Shown piece after piece: positions 33,860 to 42,537 of a stretch of DNA of 64,000 nucleotides. The position numbers and the translations under genes are program-made. The notes under the pieces were generated by a model. It saw only the letters and a list, made by a program, of their open reading frames with translations. It was not told the DNA's origin and made no database searches. Source of the DNA: QHXW01 sp035297145 (lineage in GTDB: Bacteria > Acidobacteriota > Terriglobia > Bryobacterales > Bryobacteraceae); the NCBI GenBank assembly GCA_035297145.1, contig DATGZN010000041.1:35533-99532 (forward strand). Direction: 5' to 3'. The first letter of the stretch is position 1; the number at the start of each line of letters is the position of its first letter.

Positions 33860-35599
33860 ATGAAGCGCATTTTACTTGCTTTCCTCGTTCCGCTGCTGAT
33901 GTGTGGGCAGACGGATTCCTCTCCGGCGCGGAAATTGTTTGCGGAGTTTTTCGAGGATTATCTGCGGCTTCATCCCGGCGACGCGACCCAGTTCGGCCGC
34001 ACCGATTACGACGACCAATGGAGCGACTGGTCTGCCGCTGGGCGGGAACAGTGCGCCCATCTGGACGAAACTTATTTGGCACGGCTGAAGGCACTGCCCC
34101 TCGACGGCCTGCCGGAGCGTGACCGCATCAGCGCCGAGGTTCTGCGCTTCGGTCTCGAGAGAGAACTGGAAACACAGCGCCTCGGACTCGATGGTCTGCT
34201 GCGAGTATCGCAGTTGCATGGCGCGCATAACTGGGTTTTTCAAATCATTGACCTGATGCCTGCGCGAACGGTGAAGGATTACGAGAACATCATTGCGCGC
34301 ATCAATGCCGTGCCGCTTTATATAGACCAGACGATTGCGCTATTCGAATCCGCTACGGAAACGGGGCTCGCGCAGCCAAAGGTCGTGGCCGACCTCGTTA
34401 TCCAACAGCTTTCCGCGCAGGTTCAGCAGACGCCCGATAACTCTCCGCTCCTCGGAGCATTTCGGCGTTTTCCCACGTCGATCTCGAAGGACGAACAGGA
34501 GAGGTTGCAGAAGCAAGCGGCCGCGGCGTTTGAGCGCAGCTTTCTGCCGGCGTGGCGTAAGCTGCTGGCCTACATGACCGAGACCTACGCGCAGAAAGTG
34601 CGAGCCGCCACCGGAGTGAACACGGTGCCGGGCGGCGATCGCATTTACGCCTACCAAGTGCGGACCATGACCACCACGCGCATGACGCCGGCGGAGATCC
34701 ACGAGCTCGGGTTGAAAGAGGTCGCGCGCATTGAGGCGGCGATGCAGGCCATCGCGCACGAAACAGGGTTCTCCGGCAGCCTCTCGGAATTCGAGGCGAA
34801 ATTGGCGGCTGACCCGGCGCAGCATTTCCAAAGCAAAGAAGAAATGCTGGTTTACTGTCGCAACATCGCCATGCTGATGGAGCCGGAATTGCCGCGACTA
34901 TTCAAGCTGCTGCCGCGAACTCCCCTTGGCGTTCGCGCAATTCCGCCCGATCGCGAAGCGGCCAACGCATCGCACTACACACTGGGAACGCCGGACGTCA
35001 CGCGCCCGGGCTACTTTAACTTGCAGGCGTACCAGCCGGAGAAGCAGGTGAAGTACACAAAGACCGCGCTGGTGCTTCACGAGGCTATTCCTGGCCATCA
35101 TCTGCAAGTCTCGCTCACCCAGGAGACACGCGATCTACCTGATTTCCGCAAACTCTTCGCGTTCGGGAATTCCGCGTATGCCGAGGGCTGGGCGCTTTAC
35201 GCCGAGTCATTGGGCGAAGAAGTCGGAGTGGGCACGGATCCGTACAGCCGCTTCGGCCGCCTAGCCAGCGAACGTTTCCGCGCGGTGCGTTTGGTCGTCG
35301 ATACTGGCCTCCATACGATGGGCTGGAGCAGGGAACAGGCTCAGCAGTACTTCCATGAGCATGCACCATCAGTGGGGTTGGACGAGATCGACCGCTACAT
35401 CGCCTGGCCCGGGCAGGCGCTCGCCTACAAGATCGGCCAGTTGAAGATACGCCAACTGCGCACCATGGCGGAACAGCGCCTCGGGCCAAAATTCGACATC
35501 CGCAACTTTCACGATCTGGTTCTGCGCAACGGGGTGGTGCCACTCGAAGTGCTGGAGCAGTTCGTGACCGCTCATGTGGACGAAGCTGGGAGGCAATGA
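33860..35599 (+). CDS. secreted DUF885 metalloprotein
   Basis: 579 residues. Signal peptide (ILLAFLVPLLMCGQ). The DUF885 zinc-like motif HEAIPGHHLQVSL (about residues 406-418) and FGNSAYAEGWALYAESLG are both intact, as is the C-terminal IAWPGQALAYKIGQLKI. Members are presumed zinc-dependent hydrolases or peptidases of the cell envelope; activity unproven for most. Close spacing to the flavin reductase suggests co-transcription. Confidence 0.88.
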   Translation: MKRILLAFLVPLLMCGQTDSSPARKLFAEFFEDYLRLHPGDATQFGRTDYDDQWSDWSAAGREQCAHLDETYLARLKALPLDGLPERDRISAEVLRFGLERELETQRLGLDGLLRVSQLHGAHNWVFQIIDLMPARTVKDYENIIARINAVPLYIDQTIALFESATETGLAQPKVVADLVIQQLSAQVQQTPDNSPLLGAFRRFPTSISKDEQERLQKQAAAAFERSFLPAWRKLLAYMTETYAQKVRAATGVNTVPGGDRIYAYQVRTMTTTRMTPAEIHELGLKEVARIEAAMQAIAHETGFSGSLSEFEAKLAADPAQHFQSKEEMLVYCRNIAMLMEPELPRLFKLLPRTPLGVRAIPPDREAANASHYTLGTPDVTRPGYFNLQAYQPEKQVKYTKTALVLHEAIPGHHLQVSLTQETRDLPDFRKLFAFGNSAYAEGWALYAESLGEEVGVGTDPYSRFGRLASERFRAVRLVVDTGLHTMGWSREQAQQYFHEHAPSVGLDEIDRYIAWPGQALAYKIGQLKIRQLRTMAEQRLGPKFDIRNFHDLVLRNGVVPLEVLEQFVTAHVDEAGRQ

Positions 35600-35608
35600 G
35601 GCGGGGAG

Positions 35609-36199
35609 CTAAGGAGTCCGCAGGGCGCCACTACTGCCAACCGCGGAAGCTTTCTGCATAGCAAGGCCCGAGTCACGGCGGAATCTCTTTTGAAGCCGCC
35701 GGGCGACAGGATACGCCAACTTTGCCAGGATGTGTTTCTCGTGGGAGAAGGCGAGCACTTCGTACCACACGGAATTGTCGTCACGCCACTCGACCAGAAA
35801 ACGCTCCTCGCCCGCTTCCACGTGCTCAGGCAAAGTGCCGTAAGCGAAGCCGTAGCGGCGAGGTTCGTCGATCACATAGACCACCCGGCAAACATTTACC
35901 ATCCAGACACCAAAACCGCCGGCCAGGATGGCTACCGTGTTGCCCGCTTTGAGCGGCAGGTTCTCACGGCACAGGTGCACCCAGGGGATCTCGAACATCC
36001 GCCACTCGCGGACAGCCTCTTTGGCCTTGTAGAACACAAGGGATCCTTCGCCCAGAAGGAACTGGCCCCGATGCACCTCAGATCCAGCCGGCAACAGCGT
36101 CCGCGTCATTCCTACGCCCTCATAGGAGAATGTGGACGCTTTTTGCCGCTCCAGAATTCGTCGAACTCCGACATCCGTCTTGGACCCTAGCAGGAACAT
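35609..36199 (-). CDS. DUF1990 family protein
   Basis: 196 residues from ATG 36199, preceded by GGAG; a longer frame from 36250 is possible. Motifs of the DUF1990 family: FSYEGVGMTRTLLPAG, WRMFEIPWVHLC, FGFAYGTLPEHVEAGEERF-like (GFAYGTLPEHVEAGEERFLV) and WYEVLAFSHEKHILAKLAYP. The fold is START-like and the function unknown; some members sit in lipid or isoprenoid contexts. The last ~20 residues are low complexity. Confidence 0.8.
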   Translation of the reverse strand: MFLLGSKTDVGVRRILERQKASTFSYEGVGMTRTLLPAGSEVHRGQFLLGEGSLVFYKAKEAVREWRMFEIPWVHLCRENLPLKAGNTVAILAGGFGVWMVNVCRVVYVIDEPRRYGFAYGTLPEHVEAGEERFLVEWRDDNSVWYEVLAFSHEKHILAKLAYPVARRLQKRFRRDSGLAMQKASAVGSSGALRTP

Positions 36200-36266
36200 G
36201 CGGGCCGCACTCCGAATTATCCCTCCAGTGTAGTGTTGTCTGACGTACACAGACGGGCGCGGCGGG

Positions 36267-36656
36267 TCATTTCCCCGCCCAGGTACTTCGGGGCTCGATT
36301 AGCCCATACACCGTGAGGAGCAACGCCTCGGGTGAGGCAGGCTTTTGGAGCGTGTCGGTTGCTCCCGCTGCCATGGCTATCTGAGGCATGTCGCCAACCA
36401 TGTATCCGGATAGGGCCAGGATCGGCATGTGCGAAAACTCGGAGCGAATCTGACGCAGCACCTCTATGCCGTCCCGATCGGGAAGGGAAAGGTCGATGAT
36501 CACCACGTCAAACTCGCGGCTGCGAACTTGCGCCAATGCCAGGCGGCCGTTCGCGGCGAGAGTGACATAGTAGCCAACGTCCGAGAGCACTTGTTCGAGC
36601 AGCAACCGAACGGCCGGTTCGTCATCGACGACAAGAATGCGTGGTGCGTAACCCAT
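36267..36656 (-). CDS. single-domain response regulator
   Basis: 129 residues from ATG 36656 (MGYAPRILVVDDEPAV). Receiver hallmarks: DDE acidic pocket, phospho-Asp in VIIDLSLPDRDG, Ser in LALSGYM and KPAS lysine. No output domain, as in CheY-like or phosphorelay intermediates. No kinase is adjacent. A candidate partner is the hybrid kinase at 27.9 kb, but this is speculative. Confidence 0.88.
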   Translation of the reverse strand: MGYAPRILVVDDEPAVRLLLEQVLSDVGYYVTLAANGRLALAQVRSREFDVVIIDLSLPDRDGIEVLRQIRSEFSHMPILALSGYMVGDMPQIAMAAGATDTLQKPASPEALLLTVYGLIEPRSTWAGK

Positions 36657-36828
36657 GTGTCCTATTGCGTGGTGTAACAAACATCAATGATGCGGGGCAA
36701 GAGAATTCCATCGAACAACACAAAAAAGAGAAAAGGCAGCCCTCAAGCAGGTCAGAGGTTTACCCCAAACATGGGACTCCGGCGCCTTCTCGCGCCGCTC
36801 GGCTCCTGTATCCTGAAAAGTAGCATCC

Positions 36829-38889
36829 ATGACGGTCGACACTAAACGCAACCCGCTGCTCGATATTAATTTTCAAATTCCGTTCGACAGTATCTGGGCG
36901 GAACACGTCGAGCCGGCTATTGACGAACTGCTTGCCGATGCACGGGCGCGGCTCGAAGCCATCGCGCAAGAACGACGTCCACGCACATTTGAGAACACGA
37001 TGCGCGCGTTCGACCAGATGACCGAGCGGCTCGATTTCGCCATGTCGGTAGTGAAACACCTGGAATCGGTGGCGACCTACCCCGAGTTGCGAGCGGCTCA
37101 CAATGTCGTGCAGCCGCGAGTCAGCGCGTTCTACTCGGGCATTCCGTTGCACGAAGGACTTTGGAAGGCTGTGCAGCAGTTCGCCACCACCGATGAGGCC
37201 AAGGCGCTGGCCGGACCCAGGCGGCGTTTCCTCACCAAGACCATTCAGGATTTCCGGCGGCACGGCGCGGAACTGGATGCAGTAGGGAAGAAGCGGCTGG
37301 AAGCGCTGGACGTCGAGTTGAGCCAATTGACCACCAAGTTCGGCGAGAATGTTCTCGACTCGACGAATGAGTTCGAACTGGTGATTGCGGAGGAATCCAA
37401 ACTAGCTGGTCTACCACCTAGCGCGGTTGCGGCCGCGCGAGCGAGCGCCGAAGCCAAAGGCGCCAAGGGCTGGCGGTTCACGCTGCAAGCACCCAGCTAT
37501 CTCGCGCTCATGACTTATCTGGACAATGCGGCAATTCGCGAGCAGGTCTACCGCGCTTACAGCACACGCGCCACGTCAGGGGCTCATGACAACCGCGAGA
37601 TTCTCGGGCGCATTCTGGAGTTGCGGCGTGAGAAGGCGAAATTGCTGGGCTTCGCGAGCTTCGCCGACCTGGTGATCGAGGACCGCATGGCGCATTCGGG
37701 CGAGCGCGCCCAGAGGTTTCTCGCCGATCTGAAGGAAAAGACCGATGGGCGGTTCCGCCAGGAAAACGAGGAGCTGGCCGCCTTTCGCCGCGAATCCGGC
37801 GCGAGTGGCGCACGTGAGCTCGAGGCCTGGGACATCGCGTACTACGCCGAGAAGCAGCGGCTGGCCCTCTACGATTTCGATGAAGAGGCGCTGCGTCCCT
37901 ATTTCCCGCTGGAACATGCGGTGGACGGAATGTTTGAAACCGTCCGCAGGCTTTATGGGATCGGCGTGTCCGAGCGAACAGGCGTTCCGGTGTGGCACCC
38001 GGACGTCAAGTACTACGAAATTCGCGATCAGGACGCGAGCCTTTTGGGCGCATTCTATGCCGATTGGCATCCGCGTGAGGACAAGCGCGGCGGCGCATGG
38101 ATGGACGCGTTCATCACCGGGCTGCCCACGAAGGATGGGTTCCAGCCGCACCTCGGATTGATGTGCGGCAATCTGACACCGCCAGTGGGTGGCAAGCCGG
38201 CGCTGCTCACGCACCGCGACGTGGAAACCATTTTTCACGAGTTCGGTCACTTGCTGCATCACTGCCTGAGCCGCGTCGAATTGCGGAGTCTCGCGGGAAC
38301 CGCCGTGGCGTGGGATTTCGTCGAACTGCCATCGCAGATCATGGAAAACTGGTGCTGGGAGCGCGAGGCGCTCGATCTTTTCGCCCGGCACTATGAAACG
38401 GGCGATCCGATTCCGGAAGACCTGTTCCAAAAGACGAAACGCGCGCGGAATTTTCGCAGCGCCAATGCGCAAATGCGGCAGCTCGGCTTCGGATTCGTCG
38501 ACCTGGCGCTGCACATCGACTACGATCCCGCCCGCGACGGCGATGTGATGGAGTACGCACGGCGCATCCTGCAACAGTTCTCCCCCGCGCCATTACCGCC
38601 GAATCATGCGACCATCGCGGGCTTCACGCACCTGTTCGCAAATCCGGTGGGCTACGGCGCCGGTTATTATTCCTACAAGTGGGCCGAAGTGCTGGACGCC
38701 GACGCCTTCACCCGCTTTCGGGAGAACGGAATCTTCAGTCGCAAAGTGGGCCTGGAATTCCGCGAAAAGATTCTAGCGCGCGGCGACAGCGAGGACCCGG
38801 CGGAGCTCTACCGGACGTTTATGGGGCGCGATCCTGATCCGAACGCGCTGCTTGAACGATCGGGTCTTCTGGCCACGCTCAACGCATGA
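36829..38889 (+). CDS. M3 family oligopeptidase (PrlC/OpdA-like)
   Basis: 686 residues, no signal peptide, so cytoplasmic. Zinc site HEFGHLLHH at residues 470-478 with the third ligand in ELPSQIMENW. It shares the M3A layout of oligopeptidase A: helical N-terminus, then YYEIRDQDASLLGAFY, RGGAWMDAF and GYGAGYYSYKWAEVL. Cleaves short peptides, including signal-peptide fragments in E. coli. Overlaps the next lipoprotein gene by 4 nt. Confidence 0.93.
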   Translation: MTVDTKRNPLLDINFQIPFDSIWAEHVEPAIDELLADARARLEAIAQERRPRTFENTMRAFDQMTERLDFAMSVVKHLESVATYPELRAAHNVVQPRVSAFYSGIPLHEGLWKAVQQFATTDEAKALAGPRRRFLTKTIQDFRRHGAELDAVGKKRLEALDVELSQLTTKFGENVLDSTNEFELVIAEESKLAGLPPSAVAAARASAEAKGAKGWRFTLQAPSYLALMTYLDNAAIREQVYRAYSTRATSGAHDNREILGRILELRREKAKLLGFASFADLVIEDRMAHSGERAQRFLADLKEKTDGRFRQENEELAAFRRESGASGARELEAWDIAYYAEKQRLALYDFDEEALRPYFPLEHAVDGMFETVRRLYGIGVSERTGVPVWHPDVKYYEIRDQDASLLGAFYADWHPREDKRGGAWMDAFITGLPTKDGFQPHLGLMCGNLTPPVGGKPALLTHRDVETIFHEFGHLLHHCLSRVELRSLAGTAVAWDFVELPSQIMENWCWEREALDLFARHYETGDPIPEDLFQKTKRARNFRSANAQMRQLGFGFVDLALHIDYDPARDGDVMEYARRILQQFSPAPLPPNHATIAGFTHLFANPVGYGAGYYSYKWAEVLDADAFTRFRENGIFSRKVGLEFREKILARGDSEDPAELYRTFMGRDPDPNALLERSGLLATLNA

Positions 38890-39356
38890 GCCGCTTTTGG
38901 CTGGCTGCTTTGATGGCGACACTGTGCGCGTGCGGTGGTGCGCCTCCCAAGGAGCAGCCTCAGCCAGCGCCCGCGTCCGCCGCAGCCAAGCCAGTAGATG
39001 AGAGCCGGCGGTTTCCACTGGCCGACCGCGTGAGCCTCCGTTTGGCGGATGATCATATTCTGGGCAAGGACTTTCTGCCCGGAGGCAATATCGCCGAGTA
39101 CCGGCGAAAAGGGAAGACCTACCAGCAGTTCCTGGTGCGTTCGACATCCGCCGAATCCGCGGCGCTGTTGATGTTCGATTTCAAGGGCCACTTGAAAGAC
39201 TCCAAGTATCTCGCTCACATGGGCGGATACTTTGGAATGGACGGCGCTACCCCGGTCTACATGTTTCAAAAAGGTGTATTCCTGGCTGGCTTCGTTGGGT
39301 TGCCGGAAAAAGACGCCGACGTTTTGGCCCGTCAGTTCGCCGCGCGGCTGGATTGA
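38886..39356 (+). CDS. small putative lipoprotein
   Basis: 156 residues. N-terminus LAALMATLCACGGAPP has a lipobox-like LCAC followed by GG and a Pro/Ala-rich linker, so acylation at Cys and envelope anchoring are likely. The rest (RVSLRLADDHILGKDFLPGG, YQQFLVRSTSAESAALLMFD) is unassigned. The 4-nt overlap with the M3 peptidase indicates coupled expression, but no functional link is known. Confidence 0.7.
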   Translation: MSRFWLAALMATLCACGGAPPKEQPQPAPASAAAKPVDESRRFPLADRVSLRLADDHILGKDFLPGGNIAEYRRKGKTYQQFLVRSTSAESAALLMFDFKGHLKDSKYLAHMGGYFGMDGATPVYMFQKGVFLAGFVGLPEKDADVLARQFAARLD

Positions 39357-39539
39357 GTAACTCCTTCGACGGCTTCGAAACCCTAGAGCCGATTGACTGT
39401 ACATCTCCAAAGTCCGTTAGCGGTACAGTCGATATAAGTAAAGGTTAACGGTGTGTGCCCAACCAACGGCAATCTTGTTTCAATGGGCCGAATAACCCAA
39501 AACAGAATGAGACACACAAATCCTGGAGCGGTGACTTAA

Positions 39540-41015
39540 ATGGCGAAACCACTTACGGTGACCAGCGCGCGAAGTTTGAGACTTGTTCTCCTCCTGGGTG
39601 TTACGGCGGCCGTCGCGAATCGAGTAGCCGCACAGGCTTCCGGCGGATTCCAGAGTTCTGCACCGGCAAATACCGCGGCCTCAGTCGCTCAGATTGCCTC
39701 GGCGGGAGGTTGGGACACGAGTGTCACGCTCGTCAACCTCAGCACAGTCCCCGTGGGAGCTGTGATGAATTTCTTTGACGACTCCGGGAATCCGCTCAGC
39801 CTGCCCTTCAGTTTCCCGCAGGGCGTGATCAGCCCGACAACGAACTCCACGGTTACCGGCAGCATCAACGCCAGTGGTCTGCTGCTTGCGGATACCACGG
39901 GCCTAGCTACCCAGCCGGCCCATGTCGGATGGTCGCGCTTGCAAGCTAGCGGCGATGTGGGCGGCTACGCCTTGTTCACCAACGCGCCAAATAATTGGCA
40001 GGCGGCGGTTCCGCTCCAAACGCTGAACGCCAGTTCGTATTTGCTGGCGTTCGACAACACTGGTTCATTGAGCACCGGCCTGGCTCTCGCGAATCTGTCA
40101 ACCCAGACCGCGAATATCAATGCCATCATTCGCGATGATAGCGGGACAATGATCGGAACCGAGATGATCAATGTGCCGGGACAAGGGCACACCTCGTTCA
40201 TGCTGAACTCGACCTACGCGGTCACCAGCGGTATCCGGGGTACGATTGAGTTCGATACACCCGCGGGCGGACAGATCAACGTGCTGGGATTGCGCGCCAA
40301 TGGTTCGGCACTCACCACGGTTCCGGTGCTGGCCGAGGTAGGCGCCAACGGCGGCTCGATGGCGCACGTCACCTACAACCAGGGCTGGAACACTACATTC
40401 ACGCTGGTCAATACGGGAACCTCCCCGGCGCAAGCGACCTTGAGCTTTTTTGATGATTTTGGCACACCGCTCCAGATGTCGGTGACGTTCCCGCAGACGG
40501 GCGTGGCATCTGAATCCACGACAGTCACCGAGACGCTGGCCGCTGGCGGGTCTTTAATTATAGAAACCAACGGAAACGATAACTACAAGTCGGTCTCGGG
40601 ATCGGCCCTGTTGACAACCACCGGCAATGTCAGCGGCTTCGCGATCTTCCGCTACAACCCGAGCCAGCAGGAAGCAGTGGTGCCGCTAGAAACCCGCAAC
40701 GCCAGTTCTTACACGGTGGTTTTCGATAATACCAATGGTGTAGCGACGGGCTTCGCGCTAGCCAATGCGTCGGACCAGGCCGTGACCCTGAATTTGATCG
40801 TCCGCGATGAGAGCGGCGCGCAGATCGCCGGCGGATCCATTAATTTGGCGGCGCATGGACATACGGCGATGGATATGTCGCAGGCCTACCCGGGAACCGC
40901 GGGAATCCGCGGCACGGCCCAGATTGCCACACTGGCCGGCAGCCAGTTCAGCGCACTCGGCATTCGCTTCACGCCGGGCCAAAATATCACGACAATTCCG
41001 GTGCTGGCAAAGTAA
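39540..41015 (+). CDS. secreted protein with two tandem Solibacter-type repeat domains
   Basis: 491 residues. Signal peptide (SLRLVLLLGVTAAVANRVAAQ), then two ~220-residue repeats. Matching blocks: SAGGWDTSVTLVNLSTVPVG with NQGWNTTFTLVNTGTSPAQ; FFDDSGNPLSLPFSFPQ with FFDDFGTPLQMSVTFPQ; AVPLQTLNASSYLLAFDNTG with VVPLETRNASSYTVVFDNTN; STYAVTSGIRGTIEF with QAYPGTAGIRGTAQI. Beta-rich, probably extracellular. A single-repeat relative is at 62.3-63.0 kb. Last gene before the tRNA-Thr fragment. Confidence 0.85.
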   Translation: MAKPLTVTSARSLRLVLLLGVTAAVANRVAAQASGGFQSSAPANTAASVAQIASAGGWDTSVTLVNLSTVPVGAVMNFFDDSGNPLSLPFSFPQGVISPTTNSTVTGSINASGLLLADTTGLATQPAHVGWSRLQASGDVGGYALFTNAPNNWQAAVPLQTLNASSYLLAFDNTGSLSTGLALANLSTQTANINAIIRDDSGTMIGTEMINVPGQGHTSFMLNSTYAVTSGIRGTIEFDTPAGGQINVLGLRANGSALTTVPVLAEVGANGGSMAHVTYNQGWNTTFTLVNTGTSPAQATLSFFDDFGTPLQMSVTFPQTGVASESTTVTETLAAGGSLIIETNGNDNYKSVSGSALLTTTGNVSGFAIFRYNPSQQEAVVPLETRNASSYTVVFDNTNGVATGFALANASDQAVTLNLIVRDESGAQIAGGSINLAAHGHTAMDMSQAYPGTAGIRGTAQIATLAGSQFSALGIRFTPGQNITTIPVLAK

Positions 41016-41033
41016 AGGCAGCCTTTGTGTGAA

Positions 41034-41082
41034 TGGAGCTGGCGGAGGGATTTGAACCCCCGACCCTCTGATTACAAATCAA
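41034..41082 (-). other. tRNA-Thr(TGT) 3' fragment, candidate attachment site of a mobile element
   Basis: On the minus strand this is the 3' part of a threonine tRNA: anticodon loop TTTGTAA (anticodon TGT), variable region, T-arm GGGGGTTCAAATCCC, acceptor CGCCAGC, discriminator T and CCA at 41036-41034. Upstream, toward higher coordinates, the D-arm and 5' acceptor strand are missing and the anticodon stem loses pairing. A tRNA gene cannot function like this; the geometry is what site-specific integration into a tRNA 3' end leaves at the distal end. It marks the left edge of the 41-64 kb element. Confidence 0.8.
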
Positions 41083-41388
41083 CGATGCACGAGTAATCAA
41101 TCACTTGCATGGAGTGGGACCAACGTGCACCCATTGCATTTTCAGCGACTTGAAAAAATTACATGGCAGACCATCTCACTCCATCCGTGCAGGTAGTGGG
41201 CATACCAGTGGGCATACCTAGAGAGAACCGCAATCCTGCAAAACCCAACTGCTTCGAGACGAGCTACGAAGCCCCCACCGCTTGTCCAGTCGCACACTCA
41301 GTATGCCCACAATTGGCAGGCGATGGACATGCGGTTGCCAGCCCTACGGTGTTTGACCAACCCCGTACTATAAGCCGGAAAATGGTAC
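41083..41388. other. intergenic stretch at the element edge
   Basis: About 300 bp without a convincing gene. An open frame from 41163 (88 codons, plus strand) includes VGIPVGIPRENR, encoded by two copies of GTGGGCATACC 12 bp apart (41197-41207 and 41209-41219). It may be a decayed integrase end or att-arm repeats. I see no RNA gene. Confidence 0.3.
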
Positions 41389-41417
41389 TTGACGCAATAT
41401 CAGGGTGTAACTATACT
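41389..41417 (+). promoter_or_regulatory. promoter of the PEP-CTERM gene
   Basis: TTGACG (41389-41394), 17 bp, TATACT (41412-41417). The ATG at 41426 begins 8 nt after the -10 box, at the predicted transcript start, so the mRNA is probably leaderless. Confidence 0.6.
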
Positions 41418-41425
41418 ACATGCCC

Positions 41426-42007
41426 ATGAAAAGTCCCCTGGCTTGGTTGGCTGTCTTCGCTTTCTGGGTACTATCTGCTCATGCGAGCACAATCTCATAT
41501 AGCGATAGCGGCACGTTTACCTCATCGACGCCGAGCAGCGCATTCACCGCGCCAAGCGAAACATGGGCATTCGCCTTCCAGGCGGATACCAGTCCAACGT
41601 TGCTCGAATCTGACCCGTCTGGATTCAACCTCGCGTTTTCGGATTTCACCTATTCCCTGGATGGTTCCCCCATCGCGATCACACCTACCCTTATCCGGTT
41701 CTGGAGCGCCACGGCTGGCGGTGGGTGGATGATTTGCTTCGACGGTACCTCCCCTTGCACTGACGGATTTTCGACTGGCGGCGCTGGTCCCCAGATGTAC
41801 AGTGGAACTACTTCCGCACCGACTTTGCTACCGGGAGCGTTCACCTCGGATGAGTTCGCCGTTTTCGAGAGCACGACTTTGCTTTACGTACAGCCAAATA
41901 CTACCGTGCAGGCCGCCGCCATCCCGGAACCCTCGACTCTGGTGACTCTTGCCGCAGCGCTTCTGCTTCTGTTACTGGGTGGGCAGCGTCTGCACTTGCG
42001 CAGTTAG
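41426..42007 (+). CDS. PEP-CTERM sorting-signal protein
   Basis: 193 residues from ATG 41426; another ATG at 41420 is too close to the promoter. Signal peptide (LAWLAVFAFWVLSAHA), a beta-rich body (TISYSDSGTFTSSTP, FAFQADTSP), and a C-terminal PEP-CTERM signal: IPEPSTL, a hydrophobic helix of Leu/Ala, then RLHLR. Such proteins are processed by an exosortase and are often linked to exopolysaccharide. No exosortase is in the window. Confidence 0.85.
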   Translation: MKSPLAWLAVFAFWVLSAHASTISYSDSGTFTSSTPSSAFTAPSETWAFAFQADTSPTLLESDPSGFNLAFSDFTYSLDGSPIAITPTLIRFWSATAGGGWMICFDGTSPCTDGFSTGGAGPQMYSGTTSAPTLLPGAFTSDEFAVFESTTLLYVQPNTTVQAAAIPEPSTLVTLAAALLLLLLGGQRLHLRS

Positions 42008-42047
42008 GTGCTCGGCGGGGGTGCCATAAACAACCACTTTCGGCACC

Positions 42048-42200
42048 CTACAAAACAGCATCGGCGGGAATTGATACCACACGGTTTGCAGGCTGAATTT
42101 CCGGCATGTTTTTGGCCCCCTTCAAAACCCGCCTCACGGTCGAACGTGGCACCCCAGTCGCCTGCGAGATCTAACGGCGATAACCCCCTTGACTTAGTGT
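42048..42200 (-). pseudogene. remnant of a recombinase C-terminal helix-turn-helix
   Basis: On the minus strand the frame reads LSQGGYRR, TAG (42173-42171), then ISQATGVPRSTVRRVLKGAK and ends at TAG 42048. The HTH matches the DNA-binding tail of serine resolvases/invertases (compare WRSIAGKLGIPVMTAVDAY in the intact gene at 42538). The amber codon replaces a residue between YRR and ISQ, and no catalytic domain precedes it. Likely a relic of an older recombinase. Confidence 0.5.
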
Positions 42201-42219
42201 CGCACTCCAGGGGTTCACT

Positions 42220-42357
42220 TCAAGCATTTCTTATGGTTTCCTCATCCTTGGTTTTGTCCGCCCCACCGTCGATTTCGTTCAGTTCTTGCTCCGATAGCTC
42301 TTCGGGAGCAACGGTTTGTTCTTCCTGAATGGCTTCCAGCTTATTCTCCTCGCTCAT
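42220..42357 (-). CDS. 45-residue peptide with double-glycine leader
   Basis: ATG 42357 is preceded by AAGGAGG (8-nt spacing). The product has an acidic N-terminal part containing ELSEQELNEIDGG, which matches the classic bacteriocin/peptidase-C39 leader pattern LSxxELxxIxGG. Cleavage after GG would release a 13-residue hydrophilic peptide (ADKTKDEETIRNA). Peptides with this leader are exported by C39 ABC transporters and serve as microcins or signals. No such transporter, immunity gene or modification enzyme is visible nearby. The recombinase gene is 180 bp upstream on the same strand. Confidence 0.65.
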   Translation of the reverse strand: MSEENKLEAIQEEQTVAPEELSEQELNEIDGGADKTKDEETIRNA

Positions 42358-42537
42358 AAATCGATCCTCCTTCTTTTGTGTTTAGTGGTGCTCAAAAGCC
42401 GCTGCTTTTTCGACGCCACTTTGCTGCTACACATACCTGCGGAATTCCCAAGCAAAATTGGCGCTCACCAGGATACTGTTTTTGCGATCGAGCTACAAGG
42501 GGGAACCCTGTACGACAACTGAAGGGATTCGTACACC

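Noticed and set aside
41163..41429. 88-codon plus-strand frame at the element edge with VGIPVGIPRENR, possibly an integrase end
   Set aside because: No tyrosine-recombinase motifs (R-H-R-Y) are present on either strand; the short repeat alone is not evidence of a gene.
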